From DAOPXV01 sp964551445 (GTDB lineage Bacteria > Muiribacteriota > UBA9980): DNA of 64,000 bases. Positions 41,512-51,095 of the stretch are shown here, piece by piece (the stretch's first letter is position 1; every line of letters starts with the position of its first letter). The notes under the pieces were generated by a model. It was given only the letters and a program-made list of their open reading frames with translations, was not told the origin of the DNA and ran no database searches. Where the stretch lies: assembly GCA_964551445.1 (NCBI GenBank), contig CAZKCG010000004.1, forward strand, positions 124,001 to 188,000. Direction: 5' to 3'. The translations under genes were made by a program, and so were the position numbers.

Positions 41512-44109
41512 TTACGGCGCCGGATTCAAAATTTTTTCGGCTTCCGACGCGACCTTTTGAAATTTGGATCCTGCGGCGCTTTCGTATAACGCTTTTTTAG
41601 TTTCCCTGTCTATGTGCAGAAGATTTATCATCTTCAGTCCTTCTTCAGCTACCGCCTGGTTCTTCTGAGTTTCTGAAAAAATATCCTTATATGACTCGAC
41701 CGGATGGCGGGCCATTAAAAGTGTGAGATATTTAACGAGCTCGGATTTGACCTCCTCGTTTTTTTCCTTTGAAATTTCTTCCAGTATGAACGGCGAAGCC
41801 TTGGGATCGTCTATATTACAGAGCACGACCGTAGCCAGATATCTTATGACCTCGTGCGGCGACTTGATATATTGTATCATCTGCCAGAACACCGATTTGT
41901 CGCTGCAGTTTAAAATAGCTTCATAAGCGGTCTTTTTAACGACCTCATCCTCGTCGTCTAAAAAGTCGAATATGGCCGTTATGGCCTTCGTCGATTTTAT
42001 ATTTCCGAGTGATTTCGCCACGTTGAGGCGGACGTCTGCTTCGGCATCATTTTTCATTGAAAGAAGTATATTCACCGCTTCGTTCGAACCTATCTGGCCA
42101 AGAACATAGCTTCCGGAGGCCCTGAACCATTTATCAGGGCTTTTGATAAGTTTGTTTATATGGTTCATCGCCATTATATCGTCCACTTTCCATATCGCGA
42201 GGCAGGTATTGGCGATAACGCGGTTATTGGGGTCCTTTAGCATATTCTTAAGATGCTCGAGCACTTCATCGCGCGAAAGATTCAATTTTGAAATAGCTTC
42301 CACGGCGGATGCGCGGACGTGCGGATCGGAATCGTTGAGGCCGTATTTCAAAATAAGCGGAAGCGTTTTAGGCGACGCGATATGACCCAAAGCCACAAGA
42401 ACGGTGGATCTGACCTTCTTATCGTGGTCCCTCTGCAGAAGTTCCAGAAGAGGCTTCAGGGAAGTTTCATCGGCCATTCTGCCGAGAGCCATCGCGGCAT
42501 AAAGCCTGGTATTTGGATTTTCATGATATAATATCTCGATCAGCGATGGAACGGCGGATTTATCGCGCATGAAGCCGAGGGCGTAAGCCACAGCCTGAGC
42601 TACGTCGCTATTTTCATCATAAAGAGCTTCGATGAGTTTTGGCGTGACCTGTTTCGTGAATTTCCATCCGTATTTCGCGAGGCTTCGCGCGCAGATAGCC
42701 CTTACCCTCGGAACCGGGTCCGTAAGGCCTTTCACGAGCGCCATCACGGCTTTTTCAGAGTGAATGAACGAAAGTTCGTACGCGGCTTCTTCCCTTAAAA
42801 ATTGGGATTTGTGAAAAAGCTGTTCTGCTATTTTGTCAGCGAGAGTTTTTTCTTCCGTGACCTCGGGCAGATCGTTGCTTTCATTGAATTTAGGGGACTG
42901 AACTATCATCTTAGCTTCTTCTTTGCGCGGCGGATGCTTTTTAGCCCCTTCCGGATGCCGTTCATTCATTATGGCGAGAAATTTAGACATTTCATTTTTC
43001 ATTTCAGAGGACTTTTCGTTCAGGATCGCTTCGCTTATATAGGAAATCGCGGCAGGGTCGTCGATATTGCAGAGAACTTTTACCGCTATGAACCTCATCA
43101 ATTCGTGCGATGATTTGAGATTATTCACCATCGGCCAGAACGCATATTCCTCGCTGCATTTTAAAATAAAATTATAGGCTGTTTTTTTGACCATCTCGTC
43201 TTTATCTTCAAGCATTTCAATAAGTTCCGCGAGGGCTTTGGGAGAGCTTACGCTCGCGAGCGATCTGGCGACATTGACCCGGACCTCGGCGTCGGCGTCC
43301 TGTTTCATTGAAACAAGCATCGAGAAAGCTTCCGAGTTTATTATTTTTCCGAGCGCGAACGCTCCGGATGCGCGGAACATTTTATCATGGCTTTTCGTGA
43401 GTTTTGTTATATCGTCCATTACGGAGAGGTCGCCGGCTTTCCAAAGCGCCATACAGGCGTTGGCGACGACGCGGTTATGAGGGTCGTGAAGCATTTTTCG
43501 AAGCTCGTCCGATACTTCTTCGAGAGTAGGGTTGAGATTCGATATGGACTCGACCGCAGAGGCGCGGACGCGTGCATCGTTATCCGCAAGGCCGTATTTA
43601 ATTATTATCGGAAGAAGTTTAGGATTTTTAAAATTACCGAGCGCCATCAGTATCGTAGCGCGGATCTTTTTATCGTGATCGTCGCGCATGAGTTCCAGCA
43701 TGGGACGGACGGCGCTCTCGTCTCCAAGTTTTCCAAGAGCCGTTACGGCGTATATTCTCGTATTTGGATTTTCATTTTTTAAGGTTTCGATAAGCGGAGC
43801 GACCGCGCTTTTATCGCCTATAGATCCGAGCGATCTGGCGGCGTTCCTTGCGGTTTCGGGATTTTCGTCATGAAGCGCCTTTATCAGGGGTTCGACGACC
43901 ATAGCCGAATATTGAGAACCGTATTTTGAGATGAATTTGGCGCAGGCGGCGCGTATGCCGGGCACGGGATCGGACAGGCCGTTAATAAAAACTTTTATGG
44001 CCTTTTCGGAATTTATTAAAGACAGTTCGTACGCGGCTTCTTCGCGGACGAATTGCGATTCGCTTGAGAATTTTTCAATTATTTGTTCTAATACGGGTTT
44101 TTCAGCCAT
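41512..44109 (-). CDS. HEAT-repeat protein with internal duplication
   Basis: 865 aa. Roughly 20 HEAT-type helix pairs (EEAAYELSLI, DPVPGIRAACAKFISKYG and similar). Residues about 1-395 and 420-840 are two copies of one unit with the same order of motifs, for example HDKKIRATILMALGNF and HDKKVRSTVLVALGHI, and FRASGAFALGKI and FRASGSYVLGQI. No signal peptide, so it is probably a cytoplasmic scaffold. ATG 44109 lies six bases from a GATAAT box (TTAACG at -35), so it is probably leaderless; ATG 44115 is in frame but too close. Partner unknown. Confidence 0.85.
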   Translation of the reverse strand: MAEKPVLEQIIEKFSSESQFVREEAAYELSLINSEKAIKVFINGLSDPVPGIRAACAKFISKYGSQYSAMVVEPLIKALHDENPETARNAARSLGSIGDKSAVAPLIETLKNENPNTRIYAVTALGKLGDESAVRPMLELMRDDHDKKIRATILMALGNFKNPKLLPIIIKYGLADNDARVRASAVESISNLNPTLEEVSDELRKMLHDPHNRVVANACMALWKAGDLSVMDDITKLTKSHDKMFRASGAFALGKIINSEAFSMLVSMKQDADAEVRVNVARSLASVSSPKALAELIEMLEDKDEMVKKTAYNFILKCSEEYAFWPMVNNLKSSHELMRFIAVKVLCNIDDPAAISYISEAILNEKSSEMKNEMSKFLAIMNERHPEGAKKHPPRKEEAKMIVQSPKFNESNDLPEVTEEKTLADKIAEQLFHKSQFLREEAAYELSFIHSEKAVMALVKGLTDPVPRVRAICARSLAKYGWKFTKQVTPKLIEALYDENSDVAQAVAYALGFMRDKSAVPSLIEILYHENPNTRLYAAMALGRMADETSLKPLLELLQRDHDKKVRSTVLVALGHIASPKTLPLILKYGLNDSDPHVRASAVEAISKLNLSRDEVLEHLKNMLKDPNNRVIANTCLAIWKVDDIMAMNHINKLIKSPDKWFRASGSYVLGQIGSNEAVNILLSMKNDAEADVRLNVAKSLGNIKSTKAITAIFDFLDDEDEVVKKTAYEAILNCSDKSVFWQMIQYIKSPHEVIRYLATVVLCNIDDPKASPFILEEISKEKNEEVKSELVKYLTLLMARHPVESYKDIFSETQKNQAVAEEGLKMINLLHIDRETKKALYESAAGSKFQKVASEAEKILNPAP

Positions 44110-44115
44110 GCTCAT

Positions 44116-44144
44116 ATTATCGGATTAAATATCGTTTCCGTTAA
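44116..44144 (-). promoter_or_regulatory. Promoter of the HEAT-repeat gene
   Basis: Minus strand TTAACG (44139-44144), 17 bases, GATAAT (44116-44121), six bases before ATG 44109. Confidence 0.55.
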
Positions 44145-44266
44145 TTAATTTTATAGCGTTCAATTTTATTAATTTATCCTGACATATTTCCGATTATTAA
44201 GGCAATATGATATTGTCGAAAAAATTATCGCCACACGGGCCTGAATTTAAAACAGGGCGCCGACGC

Positions 44267-44272
44267 TATAAT
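44267..44272 (+). promoter_or_regulatory. Possible -10 of the lptD-like gene
   Basis: TATAAT at 44267-44272, 15 bases before ATG 44288. No clear -35. Confidence 0.45.
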
Positions 44273-44287
44273 ATGTATATTAATATT

Positions 44288-46510
44288 ATGGCGCGGGCTT
44301 TCGTTTTTTTTGCCGTTGTTTCAACGGTTATATGCGCCTTTTCAGAAAGCGCGAATTCGCAGATTACGACATATCAGCCGCCCGTCACTACATACACCGT
44401 TCCGGGCGATACTTATCAGCAGCCTTATGCCCAGCCGGGACAGACGTTTAATACCGACCAGATATATAATCCTCTGACAGGCGGAAGCAGCACGGGTATG
44501 ACCTCCATGCCGGCCTACGTTGCGCCCGTGACTCCTGATGAAACAGCTCCCGATTACGGCTTTAAAAAGAAACTTCCCATAACCGTGACGGGCGATTACG
44601 TCGAATACAGGACCGCCGAGGAAAAGGTAGTGGCGAAGGGCGCCGCCAACGTCAAACAGGAAAAAATGGAGATCATAGCCAACAATATCGAGGCTGACCT
44701 TAACAAAGAGCTTGTTTTCGCTCAGGGAAAGGTCGTTTACTGGCAGGAACAGAGCGGAAAATTAAAAAAAGTGACGGGCGAATTCCTTGTTTACAATATA
44801 AAAACAGGCGACGGTTTTATGCTGGACGCCAAGATATATTCTGATCCGACGATAACCAAAGCAAAGCGAGTGGAGCTTTCCGCGAATAAAATATATGCCC
44901 CGAACGGCGTCACCTACACTTCATGCGATCTCGATAACCCTCACTGGTGCCTTCAGGCAAGCGAGGTCACCATATACCCGAACGACAGAATGATATTGAA
45001 GAAGCCAAGATATAAAATGTTCGGCCTTACGCTTTTTAAACTTCCTTACGCTTCCATGAATTTACGCAAACCGGAAGAAAAGAAATTCAAGGTTAATTTC
45101 GGATATACCAAGCCTAAAGGTTTTTATCAAAACGTCACATGGGACTATTTTTTCAGCGAAAATCAGAACGGGAATCTCAGCGTTTCAAATGAAACCAACC
45201 GCGGATATTTCCAGAACGTCAACCACAGGTATAAATTTATCGATAAAATATCAGGAACGCTTTACAGCGACTACTCATTCGACAGGGTAAGGAACGAGGT
45301 CATCAACAGGAACTCGCTTGCCGGACAGTACCAGCTCAAAAGCAATTCAACGCTCAACTATAACATCGATTATTTTTCGGATACGATCGGCGAGGATTAT
45401 ACTGTCAATAAAGAAATGAACAGTCAATATAATCTTTCATATAATGAACAAAATTATGATTTCCTGGTAAGATATAAAAAAAGGAATGATCTTAACAACA
45501 GGCCTAATCAATATGTTTCATCTCTTGATTATACTCCGGAGATCAACGTTAACACCAGGCGTGAAAAAATGGTTAATTCGCCTCTTTTCCTTTCCACGCG
45601 CAGCATTCTCGGCACGCGCGAGGAAACAACCAGCGGCAATTTCGTAAGGCGCAATATTTTCGATACGCAATGGCGCGTCGATACTGAACGCTTTCAGCTT
45701 TCTCAGCTTACCAATCTGACCGTCGATTCATCATACCGCCTGCGCGCCGACAAGGCCGACGAACGCGAGAACATACTCGACGGAGGCGTTACCATGACCC
45801 AGAATATAGGGAAATATACTAACGCTAATTTAAGATATAATAACACCAGAACATACGGAATTTATCCGTTCCAGTCAAACAGGATAGATACGCAGAATAA
45901 GCTTTATTCGACCCTCGCCTATAACGGCCCGGGCGTACTCGATCAGGGAACGGAACTGCGTTCTAACCTGATGCAGTTTTACTATGATTACGACCTTCAC
46001 ATGTTCCAGGGCGTTTCAAACGATTTCACGATGACCTATAAAAAAGACAAATTTACATATCACAGGCTTTACCTTCGCGCGTCCTACGATTACCAGGATA
46101 CCATGTTCTCAAATTTCTTCTCCGGCAACATGAATTTGAGCAATATGTACCTTAAATATGATTACCAGATGGGCGAAAAAATAAACTGGCAAACATCGAC
46201 GACTTATGATAGAATAACTAAACAGTATCAGACCATGAATTCGACCGTGCAGTTTGACGCGGGGCGGTTCTGGCGTATTAACGCGGACGTCATATATGAT
46301 CTTCCGACAAAGTCGCTCAGGAACGTGAATTATTACTTCGTGCGGGACCTTCATTGCATGGAGGCTACGCTTCGCGCCAATCCTCACCAGAAGGAATACT
46401 TCATAGAATTCGGCATAAAAGCCTTTCCCGAGGACCGCCAGCGCGGATATTACGATAAGGAAAGCGGAAGGGTCAAGCGCATGAACCCGACGGACCGGCT
46501 GTTCTTCTAA
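44288..46510 (+). CDS. LptD/OstA-like outer-membrane LPS assembly protein
   Basis: About 740 aa. Signal peptide from ATG 44288 (MARAFVFFAVVSTVICAFSE, cleavage near NS-QI). A Pro/Thr-rich linker follows, then an OstA/LptA-type beta-jellyroll (PITVTGDYVEYRTAEEKVVAKG, IANNIEADLNKELVFAQGKV) and a C-terminal beta-barrel. YTSCDLDNPHWCLQASEV near 220-240 matches the cysteine-bearing segment of LptD. The barrel places LPS-like lipid in the outer leaflet. An upstream ATG at 44273 is less likely. Shorter than E. coli LptD, and the partner LptE is not in the window. Confidence 0.85.
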   Translation: MARAFVFFAVVSTVICAFSESANSQITTYQPPVTTYTVPGDTYQQPYAQPGQTFNTDQIYNPLTGGSSTGMTSMPAYVAPVTPDETAPDYGFKKKLPITVTGDYVEYRTAEEKVVAKGAANVKQEKMEIIANNIEADLNKELVFAQGKVVYWQEQSGKLKKVTGEFLVYNIKTGDGFMLDAKIYSDPTITKAKRVELSANKIYAPNGVTYTSCDLDNPHWCLQASEVTIYPNDRMILKKPRYKMFGLTLFKLPYASMNLRKPEEKKFKVNFGYTKPKGFYQNVTWDYFFSENQNGNLSVSNETNRGYFQNVNHRYKFIDKISGTLYSDYSFDRVRNEVINRNSLAGQYQLKSNSTLNYNIDYFSDTIGEDYTVNKEMNSQYNLSYNEQNYDFLVRYKKRNDLNNRPNQYVSSLDYTPEINVNTRREKMVNSPLFLSTRSILGTREETTSGNFVRRNIFDTQWRVDTERFQLSQLTNLTVDSSYRLRADKADERENILDGGVTMTQNIGKYTNANLRYNNTRTYGIYPFQSNRIDTQNKLYSTLAYNGPGVLDQGTELRSNLMQFYYDYDLHMFQGVSNDFTMTYKKDKFTYHRLYLRASYDYQDTMFSNFFSGNMNLSNMYLKYDYQMGEKINWQTSTTYDRITKQYQTMNSTVQFDAGRFWRINADVIYDLPTKSLRNVNYYFVRDLHCMEATLRANPHQKEYFIEFGIKAFPEDRQRGYYDKESGRVKRMNPTDRLFF

Positions 46511-46591
46511 ATTGATAAAGCGCGCCGTCTTTTAAACGGGCGCAAATTAATTGTAAACAGGAAATTCTCTTTTATCACAGGAGGAATAAAA

Positions 46592-47731
46592 TTGTATAAT
46601 CTTAGAAAGTTCTCTTTTATGTCTTTAATAATAATGCTCGCTATTTTTTCGATCACCGCGGCAGGATGCGGCGGCGGAAAAAAAGAACCGGCCGCAAACA
46701 GCGAGGCGCAGCCGGAAAAAAGAGAGCTTATAGCCGTAAGCGTCGGAACGGCCCCGCAGGCCAATGAGATACTTTCACTGCTTCCGGGCGTTTTTTCGTC
46801 AAAAAAAGGAATTTTTGTAGGCACCGGAGCAGGCTTATACTTTTATGATATCGACGCAAAAGCCGCTGCACAGGTCGTCGACAACGAAGGCATACTTAAA
46901 AACGCTAAAATAAAAGCCATATGTCAGGAAGAAGGCGGAAAATTGTGGCTTGGCACGGATAATGAGATCTTTGCTTATAATTTCACTTCAGTAAGAAAAT
47001 TCGATGAGAACAAGGTCCAGGCGATAATTCAGACAAATGGCGGAGAAATATGGGCCGCGACCAATTACGGCCTTCTTTTATACGATGGGAACAAAGGGTT
47101 TTCTAAATTCACAAAAAAAAGCGACAATCTTCCTAACGATGACGTGGTATGTTTCGGCAAGGAAGAAAAAGCCAAAGGCATATATGCCGGAACCCGTCAG
47201 GGTTTAATAGTGGTTGACGGCCCGAAACTATTTTCGATCAAGACCGGAACTTCGTCGAAGATAACGCCTTCCGGCGAAGTGATAGAAGAGCCGGGAAACA
47301 CTGAAATGGCTGGAAATACGGTATCGGCCATAGCGGCAAACTCCAAAGGCGTTCTTTATATAGGAACAAATATGGGAGTAAACAGATGTAAAAATTTCAA
47401 TAACTGGTCCATATTTTCAGCGGATTCGGAAGTAACCACTAAAACTTCATCCGGCATAGGTTTTAAAAAGGTCAAGGGAAACTCGGAGTTGCTTTCAAAC
47501 TGGATCAGGTCGATCTATATCGACGGTGACGATAGCCTCTGGATAGCCACTACTAAAGGGCTCTCATATTTCAACGGCGATAACAAGTGGGAAAACTTCA
47601 CTACCGCCACCGGCCTGGCCTCGAACACGGTGAACGCCGTATCGGGCATAAATAAAGCCGTATTTATCGGAACGGCTTCAGGGCTTTTCATACTGGATTA
47701 CCCGAAAAAGGCTGAAAAACCGGTTAAATAA
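46592..47731 (+). CDS. Lipoprotein with two-component-regulator-type propeller repeats
   Basis: 379 aa from TTG 46592, fixed by AGGAGG seven bases upstream. Lipobox ITAAGC. After a Glu/Pro linker come about six WD/regulator-propeller-like blades of the form GKLWLGTDNEIFAY, GEIWAATNYGLLLYDGNKG, KGIYAGTRQGLIVVDG, DSLWIATTKGLSYFNGDNKW. Such propellers bind ligands in the periplasm. It has no kinase domain, so it is a stand-alone binding or structural protein. Follows the lptD-like gene by 81 bases. Confidence 0.85.
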   Translation: MYNLRKFSFMSLIIMLAIFSITAAGCGGGKKEPAANSEAQPEKRELIAVSVGTAPQANEILSLLPGVFSSKKGIFVGTGAGLYFYDIDAKAAAQVVDNEGILKNAKIKAICQEEGGKLWLGTDNEIFAYNFTSVRKFDENKVQAIIQTNGGEIWAATNYGLLLYDGNKGFSKFTKKSDNLPNDDVVCFGKEEKAKGIYAGTRQGLIVVDGPKLFSIKTGTSSKITPSGEVIEEPGNTEMAGNTVSAIAANSKGVLYIGTNMGVNRCKNFNNWSIFSADSEVTTKTSSGIGFKKVKGNSELLSNWIRSIYIDGDDSLWIATTKGLSYFNGDNKWENFTTATGLASNTVNAVSGINKAVFIGTASGLFILDYPKKAEKPVK

Positions 47732-47794
47732 ATCCCGCGGCCGGCTTATTTTAAGCGCCGGAACCAACGGTTTCTCATCTATAAATATTATTTA

Positions 47795-47824
47795 TTTACA
47801 ATCTGAGTGTTTTTATGATAAAAT
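47795..47824 (+). promoter_or_regulatory. Promoter of the 47875 gene
   Basis: TTTACA (47795-47800), 18 bases, TAAAAT (47819-47824) with TGA before it (47816-47818), an extended -10. Confidence 0.7.
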
Positions 47825-47850
47825 ATTACGAAATAATTTCGTGATATTTT
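47820..47850. promoter_or_regulatory. 31-base dyad over the predicted start of transcription
   Basis: AAAATATTACGAAAT (47820-47834), A, ATTTCGTGATATTTT (47836-47850): two arms matching 14 of 15. A repressor operator is the likeliest role; a hairpin is also possible. Confidence 0.6.
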
Positions 47851-47874
47851 ATTTTTTATTCTGGAGTTTTTTTT

Positions 47875-48414
47875 ATGAGTTTAGACAGCAGGCACCTCAT
47901 AGCGGTTCTGGCCGTGATAACCGCTATGGCCCTCGCTTTTTTCTTTATGCGGGCCCCGGCTCAAAAAAACGACTTCAATACCGGTCAGGGCGAAGCGGAT
48001 AAGAAGATAAGGACGGTGGCCCCGAAAACCGAGGGAACTTCAAAACCATATTACTCGGATGCGGCGTCCGCTAAAATATCAAACTTTCTTCCGCCTAAAA
48101 AGCTGGAAAAGATATACGATCTTATGCGCGAGGGCAATTACGAAAAATCCATGCTCGAACTTAACGCCATGGGAAAAGACCCGAATCTCATGCCTGATGA
48201 AAAAGACCTTATAGAGTTCACTAAAGCTCAGATATATTTCACAAGTAAAAATTTCGTCGTTGCGCGTGAAATGTTCGAAAAATTCCTCAAAGAGAATCCG
48301 ACGCACCCTATGTCGGAAAACGCCCAGAAGGCTATTGAATTCATAGACAATTACGACAAATATAAAAATGAGTACAAAAAATTTGAAGATGATCTTAAAA
48401 AAACATACCATTAA
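47875..48414 (+). CDS. Membrane-anchored TPR-like protein
   Basis: 179 aa. One N-terminal membrane helix (about 8-25, VLAVITAMALAFFFM), a basic linker and two or three TPR-like helix pairs (KIYDLMREGNYEKSMLELNA, AQIYFTSKNFVVAREMFEKF). GGAG precedes the start. It opens a cluster with two pseudopilins: the next gene overlaps its 3' end by 26 bases, so the three probably share a transcript and may belong to a secretion or pilus-like machine. Confidence 0.78.
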   Translation: MSLDSRHLIAVLAVITAMALAFFFMRAPAQKNDFNTGQGEADKKIRTVAPKTEGTSKPYYSDAASAKISNFLPPKKLEKIYDLMREGNYEKSMLELNAMGKDPNLMPDEKDLIEFTKAQIYFTSKNFVVAREMFEKFLKENPTHPMSENAQKAIEFIDNYDKYKNEYKKFEDDLKKTYH

Positions 48415-48856
48415 TACGAAAGGCCGAAAAGGCGTTACTTTCATTCAGATACTCATCGCCATAGTGTTTTTAAGCATAATGGTGATACCGGTGGCGTCCG
48501 TTTTTTTTACTTCGAACAGAAATGTCGCCAAAAGCGGCGCGCTGCTTGACGCGACCGTCATAATACAGTCGGTCATAGACACTATAAAAACCGACAGGTT
48601 CATATTCGACAACAAAGGTAAAACCATAGATTTTCCAAATGAAAAGTATCCCGATATAATCATAGAAAAAGGATTTCTCGAAAAATACAAGGCTTCCGGC
48701 AAAATAATCATAGAAGAAGCCAAAGGCCATAACGACAAGGATCTGGCGTCCATAACGGTGACGATAGTATGGACGGAGGACGGCGTGGCGCGCCAGACGT
48801 CGATCGTGACCTATGTGGCCAATCTTAACGATATCAAATACAATAAGCTGGATTAA
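48389..48856 (+). CDS. Pseudopilin with Gln at the +5 position
   Basis: 155 aa from ATG 48389, inside the end of the previous gene. Prepilin motif KG/VTFIQILIAIVF: cleavage after G15 is standard, but residue +5 is Gln where nearly all pilins have Glu (codon CAG). The rest follows a GspI/GspH-like plan with a beta-rich C-terminus. Glu5 normally aids membrane packing and assembly, so this protein may sit at the tip like GspK, where residue +5 also differs. Followed at once by another pseudopilin (TAATG overlap). Confidence 0.8.
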   Translation: MILKKHTINTKGRKGVTFIQILIAIVFLSIMVIPVASVFFTSNRNVAKSGALLDATVIIQSVIDTIKTDRFIFDNKGKTIDFPNEKYPDIIIEKGFLEKYKASGKIIIEEAKGHNDKDLASITVTIVWTEDGVARQTSIVTYVANLNDIKYNKLD

Positions 48857-49545
48857 TGAATAAAATGAGAACTGTTTTGAAAGTTAAATGTAATAAGGGT
48901 TTTACGCTCGTCGAAGTTATGATATCGCTCGCGGTGGCGTCGATGCTTCTGATATCGATCTTTTTCACTTTCAGCCACAACCTTCAGTCCTGGCAGCAGG
49001 GCGAAAAAAAAATGGTGCTTCAGTCTGAAGTTTCCAGGGTCATGTACGTAATGTATCAGGACCTGAAAAGAGTCAATCCCGCCATATTTTATGACCAGAA
49101 CTTCGACCTGTGGGTGACCGGCGAACGATATAAGGAAGCTAAACCAAACGAGATCGAGATCATAGACGAAAACAAGAGACCGGTTGACGGTTTTGAGCGC
49201 CTGAAATTCAAAGTTTATTATATTGAGCCTTATTCAAAGAAGGAAACTGTCGAATATTATCTGAAAAGAGACACGAACGCGATGGATGTAGCCTACGCTT
49301 TAAACAAGAGCGGCTCGGCTCATACGCTGATCCGGTCCGTGGACGAGCGTGAAACGGTGATCTCGGATAACGTCAAGTCGATAAAATTCACCAAGGATAA
49401 AACCGATCCGAAGGCGCTTAACATCAGCGTCAGAATAATGATGCCGACGGACACGGGAGCTAAAACCAGCACTGACGCCTTCGATCTCAAGGTCAGATTC
49501 GACAACGATTACACTGTTATACGCGAGGTCGCGTCCGGCAACTGA
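48856..49545 (+). CDS. Prepilin-type pseudopilin (GspJ/PulJ-like)
   Basis: 229 aa. Classical prepilin motif NKG/FTLVEVMISLAV with Glu at +5. The 90 residues after the helix (QGEKKMVLQSEVSRVMYVMY) and the C-terminal beta part (LKFKVYYIEPYSKKETVEYY) fit GspJ minor pseudopilins. Start overlaps the previous stop by one base. The pair likely forms part of a type II-like secretion tip, but no ATPase, secretin or peptidase is in the window. Confidence 0.82.
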   Translation: MNKMRTVLKVKCNKGFTLVEVMISLAVASMLLISIFFTFSHNLQSWQQGEKKMVLQSEVSRVMYVMYQDLKRVNPAIFYDQNFDLWVTGERYKEAKPNEIEIIDENKRPVDGFERLKFKVYYIEPYSKKETVEYYLKRDTNAMDVAYALNKSGSAHTLIRSVDERETVISDNVKSIKFTKDKTDPKALNISVRIMMPTDTGAKTSTDAFDLKVRFDNDYTVIREVASGN

Positions 49546-49570
49546 TATTAATTTTTCGGAGTGAACGTTT

Positions 49571-50356
49571 ATGGAATACACTGTTAAATTACCTGATTTT
49601 GAAGGTCCTTTCGATCTTCTCTTTCATCTGGTCGAAAAAGAAAAATTCGATCTCAACAATATACCTCTGGCTAAAATAACCAAAGATTACCTTGATATAA
49701 TAATGCAGATGCAGAATCTCGATATCCATCTGGCGGGCGAATTTCTCGTAATGGCCGCGTCGCTGATGCGCCTTAAATCGAAATCGATCCTTCCGAAGCC
49801 GAACGAATATGACAGATATCTGAACCCTCAGAGGTACGATGACGGGCTTGACGTTCCGGATATGGAAGACGAAGCGCCTTTTTTCTTCGAATCCCAGGAA
49901 GATATGATCAATAAACTCAAGGAGTATAAGATCTATAAGGATATGGCCCACAAACTCCGTGAATTTGAGTCATACAGCAGCAAGATCTATTATAAGACCG
50001 TAGAGATCGAAACTAAATCAACTCTTTTAACCGACGATCTCAACCTGGACAATCTGAGCAACGCCTTCAGGAACGCACTTAAAAAGTTGAAGGATAAAAA
50101 ATTTCAGCGGATCACGGTTGAAAAGATATCCGTCGACGATAAGATCGAACAGATACTTAAGTTCCTTGGCGACATTAAGGATGACACCACTTTTGAAGAA
50201 CTGCTCGAAACGGCCGAAACTAAATTCGAGATGGTAATGACTTTTCTGGCCATACTCGAGCTTTCAAAACTTCAGAAGATAATGATCGAACAGGACGATA
50301 ATTTTTCGGACATAAGAGTTAAAAAAATACACACCGTCGGGGCTTTGGCGGCATAG
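49571..50356 (+). CDS. scpA: Segregation and condensation protein A
   Basis: 261 aa, normal size. Kleisin subunit of the SMC condensin. Start segment VKLPDFEGPFDLLFHLVEK, then EFLVMAASLMRLKSKSILPK and a C-terminal winged helix (TFLAILELSKLQKIM). Pairs with ScpB 16 bases downstream. Confidence 0.95.
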   Translation: MEYTVKLPDFEGPFDLLFHLVEKEKFDLNNIPLAKITKDYLDIIMQMQNLDIHLAGEFLVMAASLMRLKSKSILPKPNEYDRYLNPQRYDDGLDVPDMEDEAPFFFESQEDMINKLKEYKIYKDMAHKLREFESYSSKIYYKTVEIETKSTLLTDDLNLDNLSNAFRNALKKLKDKKFQRITVEKISVDDKIEQILKFLGDIKDDTTFEELLETAETKFEMVMTFLAILELSKLQKIMIEQDDNFSDIRVKKIHTVGALAA

Positions 50357-50372
50357 CGGAGAAATGATATAA

Positions 50373-51083
50373 ATGAAACACGAACATTGCATAATAGAGT
50401 CGCTGCTTTTCGTTTCGCAAAACCCTCTGCAATCCACGAAGATAGCCGAGATACTCAAGGTCGAAACGAAGGAAGCGACCAGGCTTATCGACGAGTACGG
50501 CGAAGTGCTCAAAGCGAGGAACTCCGCGCTGGGCCTTATAAAAAGCCCGGACGGATACAGGCTCGGGACCAGGCATGAATATTCCCATTACGTGGAGATG
50601 CTCATAGCTCCCAGAGAGACCAAGCTTTCCTACCAGGCACTGGAAACATTGTCTATAGTGGCTTTCAAACAGCCCGTGACCAAACAGGAAATGGAAAAGA
50701 TCCGCGGGATAAATTCCGACGGCATCATAAATACGTTATACGCAAGAGGTCTTATCAAGGTGGTCGGAGTGAAAAAACTGCCGGGAAATCCTAAACTTTA
50801 CGGTATCTCAAAAGAATTTTTCAAATACTTCGGCATAAAAAGTCTTGGCGAACTCAAAACCTACCTTAAATCGATAGAAGTTGATACCAGCAAGATAGAC
50901 GCCCTTTTAAAAGAAGACGACGCAGCTTCGAATATTCTCTTTGAGGACCCCAATCAGGAATCCTTTGATTTCGGGGAGGAAGCGGGCGAGCACATCGACG
51001 TCCCGGTAAGCGACGACGACGAGCCGCGGGAAAATATGGAAGATGCTGAAAATATCGTCGAAGCCGAGATATCAGACCATTAA
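50373..51083 (+). CDS. scpB: Segregation and condensation protein B
   Basis: 236 aa. Two winged helices, with IIESLLFVSQNPL at the N-terminus and YQALETLSIVAFKQPVTKQE then GLIKVVGVKKLPGNPKLYG. A Glu/Asp-rich tail of about 50 residues follows, longer than usual. GGAG precedes the start. Acts with ScpA and SMC in chromosome segregation. Confidence 0.95.
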   Translation: MKHEHCIIESLLFVSQNPLQSTKIAEILKVETKEATRLIDEYGEVLKARNSALGLIKSPDGYRLGTRHEYSHYVEMLIAPRETKLSYQALETLSIVAFKQPVTKQEMEKIRGINSDGIINTLYARGLIKVVGVKKLPGNPKLYGISKEFFKYFGIKSLGELKTYLKSIEVDTSKIDALLKEDDAASNILFEDPNQESFDFGEEAGEHIDVPVSDDDEPRENMEDAENIVEAEISDH

Positions 51084-51095
51084 ACGGAGTTTCAT

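Noticed and set aside
47740..47790. GC-rich hairpin after the propeller lipoprotein as a terminator.
   Set aside because: CCGGC/GCCGG stem is short and has no T run.
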